Source: Spirodela intermedia (taxonomy: Eukaryota > Streptophyta > Magnoliopsida > Alismatales > Araceae). Taken from it: 64,000 nucleotides of DNA. Position 1 is the first letter of the stretch. Each line of letters opens with the position of its first letter. The notes beneath the pieces are model-generated. The model did not search any database. It was not told where the DNA came from and saw nothing but the letters and a program-made list of their open reading frames with translations. The translations under genes and the position numbers were made by a program. The stretch covers positions 1,906,501 through 1,970,500 of the forward strand of contig LR746269.1 of assembly GCA_902729315.2 (NCBI GenBank), given 5' to 3'. Positions 58,561-64,000 of this stretch are shown in pieces.

Positions 58561-58797
58561 CACAGCCGGGGTACTGCACGGCTGGGTGCTATCCGATCTG
58601 AGAGGGATGGGATATTATTGTAGCCATTAATTTATAATTTATTGTATTAACTGAAAAATAATTAAAGCATCTTCAGGTCAGACTAGCGTTAATCTCTCTC
58701 TATCTCTCTCTCTCCCTCCCTCTCTCTCGGTCTCTCTCTCTCTCTCTCTCTCTCGTTGTGTCTCTCATTCTGTGACTTTTCTGCGCAAGCCGTCCCC
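58561..58797 (+). repeat. Amplified unit copy 7: conserved block and CT tract
   Basis: GGGGTACTGCACGGCTGGGT, GAGAGGGATGGGATATTATT, AAAGCATCTTCAGGTCAGAC, an interrupted CT tract (58694-58754) and TCTCATTCTGTGACTTTTCT, directly upstream of the TATA box. Confidence 0.65.
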
Positions 58798-58798
58798 C

Positions 58799-58809
58799 TA
58801 TTTATAAGG
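58799..58809 (+). promoter_or_regulatory. TATA box of the type 1 gene copy a
   Basis: CCCTATTTATAAGGTCC, 26-45 bp after the CT tract motif TCTGTGACTTTTCT and about 210 bp before the ATG at 59017. The leader contains TGACCTGATTTCTCCCC (58885-58901). Confidence 0.6.
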
Positions 58810-59016
58810 TCCTCTCCCCTCCGTCCGCGGTCTGGTGTTATCACATCCTCCTTTGATCTCATCCCCTATATTCCTCGCCCCTAGTGACCTGATTTCTCCC
58901 CGTCTCCCTTCTTCTACTATTCCTTCATTTCTCTACCCATTTCTGCTAGGAAAGTATCATCTCCATTCAACTTTCTTCACTACCTTCGTACGACCCAGCT
59001 ATCCCCCCTCTCTGCC

Positions 59017-59352
59017 ATGGATCTGGCGGTGATGCGGCGCAACGCTGTCATCCTCCTCGCTCTCCTCTGCATCGTCCTGGCTTCTCCGGCGGCATCGATC
59101 TACAGAGCCTGGCCTGAGCACGCGACGCATGAGAAGGTGCACTCAGCATTGGTGGAGGCCAAGTTGAGGAGGGAAGAAGCTGAGTGTTGGTCCTCGGACC
59201 GGTGGCGGTCCAACAAGAAGCGTGGACGTCCACCGCGGCCATCGCGGCCATCGCGGCCACCGCAGCCACCGCGGACACCGCCGCCACATACAGGATGCTC
59301 TGTTGTACCTTTTTTAGGCGAACCACCGCCTCCACCTCTGGGACCACTGTAG
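59017..59352 (+). CDS. Type 1 small signal-peptide, Pro-rich protein, copy a (intact)
   Basis: 111 codons. The signal-like start MDLAVMRRNAVILLALLCIV ends with small residues (ASPAAS, about 21-26). A conserved mature segment follows: IYRAWPEHATHEKVHSALVE and AKLRREEAECW...DRWRSNKK. Then a basic Pro-rich stretch of RPPRPSRPSRPP type, and a Pro-rich end GEPPPPPLGPL. The start codon is supported by the shared leader and by copy b. Full promoter context is present: conserved block, CT tract, TATA, leader. There is one Cys pair beyond the signal (C57 and C94 approximately). It is small, probably secreted and Pro-rich, so a cell-wall or signalling role is possible, but this is inference. No known family was recognised. 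Confidence 0.6.
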   Translation: MDLAVMRRNAVILLALLCIVLASPAASIYRAWPEHATHEKVHSALVEAKLRREEAECWSSDRWRSNKKRGRPPRPSRPSRPPQPPRTPPPHTGCSVVPFLGEPPPPPLGPL

Positions 59353-59494
59353 CCACCTCGACCTTGTTAGAGTTAAATGTCCAATATAGGCGGCACAAGG
59401 ATTTTACGTGGTTTTAATAAATGGCCTCTTCTCAAAGAGCCATAAAACCTCTTCTTTTCACGGTATTGTATAAAATCTCTCTACGAAAATAAGC

Positions 59495-60070
59495 CTTTTC
59501 GCAAATTGACCATATGATTTCTCTCTCTATCCCAGTCTCCGTTGTCCTCTCTTACGAGTTCACAGCGGGAATGGATGATGCTGAATGGCCTTGAAATCAG
59601 AGCAGAAGGTGAAATGACTTGGGCAACACTTCTTTAGGCGGAAACATTCACCAAATCACGGGAATATGCATCTGCAATTTTGTCTGTTCGTCATCCAGAT
59701 ACCTTGCTATGTGGTTCCTCATCGATGATACTTAGCATCTTGGGGCATGGTTTGTTTATCAAATTCTGAAGCATAAGAAGCTTTGGGGTCCAAGATTTCC
59801 GTCATAATCCTTACGTGGTTATATATACTTGTGTTCCACTATGTGAACTTCCCTCAGAGGAGGAAGACCTTACCTTCTTGCTCAGTTCGAGAGCGAGAGC
59901 AAGAGAGAGAGGGAGAGACAGCACTGCCCCCTCCGCTCTATGGGCAGCATCGTGGATGCACGAATCTTTTCTCCTAGGAAGATAAACCCAAAATAGAAAA
60001 TCATATATAATTCCTTTGCTACCAAAATTGAAGAAAGCAGAAAGTGAGTTCCATATTTTATTTAGGTAAG
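59495..60070 (+). repeat. Third copy of the glycosyltransferase 3' flank
   Basis: GCAAATTGACCATATGATTT, GGGAATGGATGATGCTGAAT, CATTCACCAAATCACGGGAA, GGTTCCTCATCGATGATACT and GAAAGCAGAAAGTGAGTTCC parallel 37050-37638. It follows the type 1 copy a 3' flank directly. Confidence 0.75.
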
Positions 60071-60179
60071 CGTGATTTCATCAAGGGCTTTCTTCACGAG
60101 TTATCAGTCAAACCAAAATGATTAACTAAAATAAGGAGACATTATAATTAACAAAGTGCCACGTATGTACTTTAGTTCA

Positions 60180-60264
60180 TCCAGCTTCACCAACACTTTG
60201 GATTGCACAAGTTGGTTTGACATCTTAACAAAACTTCAAAATAGCAAGATCACCATGTGACAAT
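60180..60264 (-). pseudogene. Gene Y HGDLAILKF exon, interrupted by transposon B2
   Basis: Minus reading SHGDLAILKF, stop, then DVKPTCAIQSVGEAG. The upstream part of the same unit resumes at about 61906 (GAAATTGATTTGTCGATAAA, compare 58216 on), so the AT-rich element sits between them. Confidence 0.5.
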
Positions 60265-60265
60265 G

Positions 60266-61905
60266 CAAATTTAAAATTTATTAAAACTAAAAAATACTCA
60301 TTTTTAAATTTTTAGATATATTTCAGGAAAAATAAACCAATTATAATTCACTAAAATATTTCAAAAAAATAATAAAATTTCAAGTTGATCACAGGGATAT
60401 AAGATAATATTTGGTAAGATTTCAGAATTTTTCTCAAAGAATATAATCTTTTATGATTTTAAACTAAACGATGAAGATAAAATTTATTTAAAAAAGAGTG
60501 AAAAAGAAAAATTTGGGTGTGGATGTTAGAGTGACATTAGTGTGTTGACAAATGTGATTCGGGCAGAAATATAATTCTATGTGGTGATTCTCACATAAAT
60601 ACGTATGATTTAATTAATTAAATTAAGATTTGTAACAACTAAAAGAATTGTAATTAAATAAATAATATTTTTGAAACTTAAAATTACTTAAAATCTCACT
60701 AATTTAAATTAAAATTAAGTTCAAAGCTTGAAAAGTAGAATTATAGCTTTACAATAGCAATCATTAGAATTTTGTTTATTTGGGAGGGTTATCATGCGAT
60801 GTCCATGACATCAAAGGCTATCTTTGGATATACACAATATGAACAATATCTATATTTTCTTGTGAAGTTTAGAAATTAATGAAAATAAGTTGACAAATCA
60901 TCTCTAGTGGTTGTCACATAGTGGAACAGAAATACGATGACTTTTAGATTTTCAATGATTGTCACTTAGTAGAGATAAATTAGATAGAGGTGGGGCATGT
61001 CTTAGGGACCATCATCCTCAGATTTGTGCAACAAGAAGAGGTTCTTCATCATATTTTGTATCATCTGAAGAGGTGGTGACTCGTCTCCTAATGAATTGTC
61101 CTCTTCTTTATGATGATTCATTCGTCAATCAATCAGAGATGATTTTATCAATAAATTTGTAATCTTTTTATCTAAAATTATTTGGTAGTTGGTAACGATG
61201 CTTCATAAATCATGTTGATAATATTTTGATTAATAATTGAGTAATTATGATGACTTAATTATTGAATAATACTTTACAAAAAAAATATAATATAATTAAT
61301 AAAAATATAAATTTTATCTCTAGTGAGATTTGAACCTTCACTAGTCACTCGACTATGTGAGAGAGAGTTAGCCAATTGCACTCATATCTTTACTTAGTGA
61401 CATCATGAAGGTGCTTCATTCTCATAAATTAAGGATATTATAAATATAAAATCAATTGTTATCCATTGTTTGAGATACATATATAGTAAAAAAAAATTGA
61501 TTGTCAATGTACTCTCTCACGTGTATGACAACTTTTTGTCCCACACTTGGTTGGTCACTAGTGATGTGGAAGGGGAGTGATGTACATGTGCCTTCACTTG
61601 ATCCTTAGCCACTCAAGTCTATGCTCAAGACTTTGCTTGACTATGCTTCTGCCTTACGTGTGGCCATGGCTAGCAAGTGGGTCCCCTCTTTTTATATCTA
61701 TTTTATTTGATCTCTAAAATAAAGATTATAAAGATTATATAAATTCACATTAAATGACATAATTAGCCAAAAAATTACATAACTAACTAAAAAAATATTT
61801 TCTTAATTTAACATAGATATAAGTCTATTTATCATGATTTAAATTTCAAAATATATTTTTAATTAATTAATAACTCATGAAAATAAAAACTTATCACTAT
61901 ATGAA
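60266..61905 (-). mobile_element. AT-rich transposon copy B2, about 1.6 kb
   Basis: It splits unit 8's gene Y exon from its flank. The part 60790-61910 is the reverse complement of the element at 39810-40930. The rest (60266-60790) has no match in the window. No protein is encoded. The ends are inferred from the unit alignment to 58.2 kb, and no clean terminal repeat was found. Confidence 0.6.
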
Positions 61906-62029
61906 ATTGATTTGTCGATAAAGTTGAAAAATAAAATATAAAAATGGTGCATTAGCTACCCACTAATAGTGTGAACTTTAAAAATTCAAGTTTTATGAGA
62001 TAATTTTAAATATCATTTTTTTTAAAAGA

Positions 62030-62281
62030 TAAAATTTGCAAGAAGCCGTGCAAACAAGAGTTCAACATGGGTCTACGTCGCTGATCCTTTTATACAGCTG
62101 CATCCAGCGATGATATGGAGGTGCTATCCCATCTTAGAGGGTGGAGATATTATTATATAACAAGAATCGTGTGGTCAATAATCCGCACACGTGAGCGTTC
62201 AACCTAGGTTAACCGTGTGGTCTCTACCATGTTTCATCTCTTATTCTACGAGTCTTATGTCCCACCGCTCCCCTCTTCTGA
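62030..62281 (+). repeat. Amplified unit copy 8: conserved block, reduced
   Basis: CAAGAAGCCGTGCAAACAAG, CAACATGGGTCTACGTCGCT, GCGATGATATGGAGGTGC, TCTTAGAGGGTGGAGATATT, CTTATTCTACGAGTCTTATG. The CT tract is almost lost. Confidence 0.55.
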
Positions 62282-62288
62282 TTATAAG
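62282..62288 (+). promoter_or_regulatory. TATA-like box of unit 8
   Basis: GATTATAAGATCCCCTCC, followed by the leader TGACCTGATTTCTCCCC at 62362-62378. Confidence 0.5.
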
Positions 62289-62496
62289 ATCCCCTCCACC
62301 TCGTCCCGGTGACTTCATCCCGTCCTCCTTCGATATCATCCTCTCTCTTCGTCGCTCCTAGTGACCTGATTTCTCCCCGTCTATCCCTCTCCTACTATCC
62401 AGCCTTGCACTTGCTTGTCGGCGGAACTCCCCTCCGCCGTGTCGTCCAGTTGCACGGTCTGTCTCTTTTTTTCCGTCATTGCACTTGCCGCCGGCG

Positions 62497-62798
62497 ATGC
62501 GGCACGACGCTGGCATTCTCCTCGCTCTCTTCTGCATCCTCCTGGCTTCTCTGGTGGCATCAGTCTCCACAGCCTGGCCCGGGCAAGCGACTTACAAACT
62601 TACGAGAAGGTGCGCTCAGTGCTGGCGGAGGCCAGATTGAGGAGGGAAGGATCCGAGGTTTGGCCCGTGGATTCGTGGCGGTCCGACAAGAAGAGTGGGC
62701 GTCGACCGCCGAGATTGCCACCACCTCCACAATCAAGACCGATAGCCAGTCAGCTCAGACTGCCGATTCGCAGCTTCAGGCCTCCACCGCCAACTTAA
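62497..62798 (+). pseudogene. Type 1 signal-peptide protein, copy d, frameshifted by an 8-bp duplication
   Basis: The equivalent start ATG 62497 reads MRHDAGILLALFCILLASLV, then ASVSTAWPGQATYK, and leaves frame. Here GCGACTTACAAACTTACGAG replaces GCGACGCATGAG of copy a, an 8-bp gain that repeats ACTTAC. The conserved downstream part, EKVRSVLAEARLRREGSEVW followed by PVDSWRSDKKSGRRPPR, is then in the frame of another, longer ORF (62415-62798) that has no signal-like start. The MDLAV residues before the start Met have also been lost. Confidence 0.55.
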
Positions 62799-63104
62799 GC
62801 TCCATCGCCGCCGCCGACGATGCGTTCCCCCATGGTCCCCGGTTACTGGCCGCCCCCGCCGCCTCCGCGCTATGGGTAGCATTGTAGACTGGCACGAACC
62901 TGATCTCCGAAAATCACACCAAAATGGAAAACCATGTATGATTTTTTTCGAGCAAAAACTGGGCAACGTAAGCAAAAGGGAGCTTTTATTGCGGCAAGTT
63001 TGTCATTCTTGCGGATTTTCTCCACGACTTATTAGTCTACAAAAGTGGCTCTGCCATAGTCTTCAAATAAGGAGAATAATTAATAAAATTACTACGGATG
63101 GAGT

Positions 63105-63500
63105 TTGGTTTAGTCCCACAACCTTTATCAACACCTTGGATTGCGCGAGCTGGGCAAGGTCACCATGTGAAACCTGATATGTTGACCGAGTCGAAAAAAT
63201 AAAGACGAAAACTGGGTGCTTTTGAAGTTAATCTTCGTTACAAAGCCATATGAAGCTCCTATAGAACCACAGATACCACAAGGAAAATGTGAATTTCAGA
63301 AATTCAAGGTAAACAACTATGGTGTAATTTTGAATCTTCTTATTTAATAGGTAAAATTAGGAAGACGTCGTGCACCAAAGCATAAGAGGGGACATTAAAC
63401 CAAACTCGGTCAGGTTCCCCTTGGGGTTTAAGTCGTTGATCAATTCAAACATCTGCAGTCAGCGATGATGTCATACTAATAACAAATAATAGTCAGAGTT
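63105..63500 (-). pseudogene. Gene Y exon remnants beside unit 9
   Basis: Minus strand: a shortened HGDL exon (63170-63105; the CTATTTTGAAG stretch is deleted) and a decayed copy of the VKPQG exon near 63430-63360. Both are out of frame. Confidence 0.35.
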
Positions 63501-63740
63501 GATGTCCTACTGATAACGATTGATGGCGGGGCGCAATCCCATCTTAGAGGGATACTGTATTATTACGAATAACAATTTATAATTAATTATGGTAATTTAA
63601 AAATGATAAAAGCATCTTCAGATCAAACTACCATATTTCTGGAAGAGTTTCGAAACTGATTTGTTAGACTTCTGTCCAGGTTTCAGCCTTTGGTGCGGCC
63701 CCGGTCTAATGGGAACCGTGTGGTCAAGCTTCTTCATACG
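63340..63740 (+). repeat. Amplified unit copy 9, reaching GC-rich right edge
   Basis: CCCCTTGGGGTTTAAGTCGT, GCGATGATGTCATACTAATA, GAGGGATACTGTATTATTAC, AAAGCATCTTCAGATCAAAC, GGTCTAATGGGAACCGTGTG. A local duplication repeats TACTAATAACAAATAATAGT/TACTGATAACGATTGATGG. The CT tract expected next is absent. Confidence 0.6.
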
Positions 63741-64000
63741 TAGGTTGTCAACTTGCGCCGTGCCTTTTGGTGCACAACGTCGTAGCGCCGATGCGCTCGG
63801 GTTTTGTGCCGCCGGGTGCCGGTGTCGTGCCAACGAGTGCGTGTGCCGTGCCGCTGTGCTCGGCCATTGTGTTAGTGCGCGCCGGCGCGCGCCGCAGTGT
63901 TGTCGCCAGAGGTGGTTCCTGTGGAAGGACCCTGATAACACCCGGGCTTTGCTAAGGAAATCTCCCCTAAAGACGCCGAATGCCCCCCAACCCGAACCAC
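63741..64000. other. GC-rich right edge, not recognised
   Basis: GCCG/GCGC-rich sequence (GCGCGCCGGCGCGCGCCGCA at about 63877) with no clear relation to the other units. Open frames on both strands are compositional. The sequence runs out of the window. Confidence 0.4.

Noticed and set aside
63741-64000. GC-rich right edge as possible rDNA
   Set aside because: No recognisable 18S, 5.8S or 25S core sequence; only GC-rich composition.

Overview
The window is plant nuclear DNA, most likely from a monocot. The evidence is split genes with GT-AG introns, very GC-rich coding ends beside AT-rich spacers, Ty1-copia retroelement debris, long CT/GA microsatellites, and plant-only families (an ICR-type ROP interactor and CC-NB-LRR receptors). 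Species cannot be decided by reading. No rRNA, tRNA or CRISPR array was seen.

Layout. Positions 1-403 hold the 3' end of an ICR-like gene. Positions 3075-5795 hold an intact single-exon CC-NB-LRR whose P-loop Thr is replaced by Pro. At 7575-9298 lies its decayed tandem copy with an intact P-loop, and a broken LRR-kinase start sits between them (6113). On the minus strand are a plastid-type spermidine-synthase-fold protein (10360-11478) and a long gene (12310-24870, 5' end unresolved) with at least 15 small exons encoding a type I single-pass membrane protein. In the opposite direction a 7-exon GT4 glycosyltransferase runs 26441-32982. All splice phases of both split genes were checked by hand.

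From about 33 kb to the end the DNA is repeat-built. A duplicated piece of the GT4 gene's exon 6, intron 6 and 3' flank lies at 36393-37638, and its 3' flank recurs at 59495-60070. Several degenerate copia elements in both orientations lie at 37.6-48.2 and 53.5-54.5 kb. A roughly 1-kb AT-rich transposon occurs twice, inverted, at 39.8 and 60.3 kb.

The most unusual part is a family of amplified units (1.1, 33.3, 50, 52-53, 55, 56.7, 58.4, 62 and 63.4 kb, in both orientations). A typical unit has a conserved block, a CT tract, a TATA-like box with a conserved leader, and then a short ORF beginning with a hydrophobic signal-like sequence (MDLxV...). Two ORF classes occur: type 1 with a conserved W..HATHEK.HSAL motif and a Pro-rich tail, and type 2 with a DGARSRG motif. 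On the opposite strand of the same units are exon-like remains of an unrecognised gene ('gene Y'). This is the best candidate here for an undescribed system: divergently arranged, segmentally amplified small secreted-protein genes, most copies now damaged.
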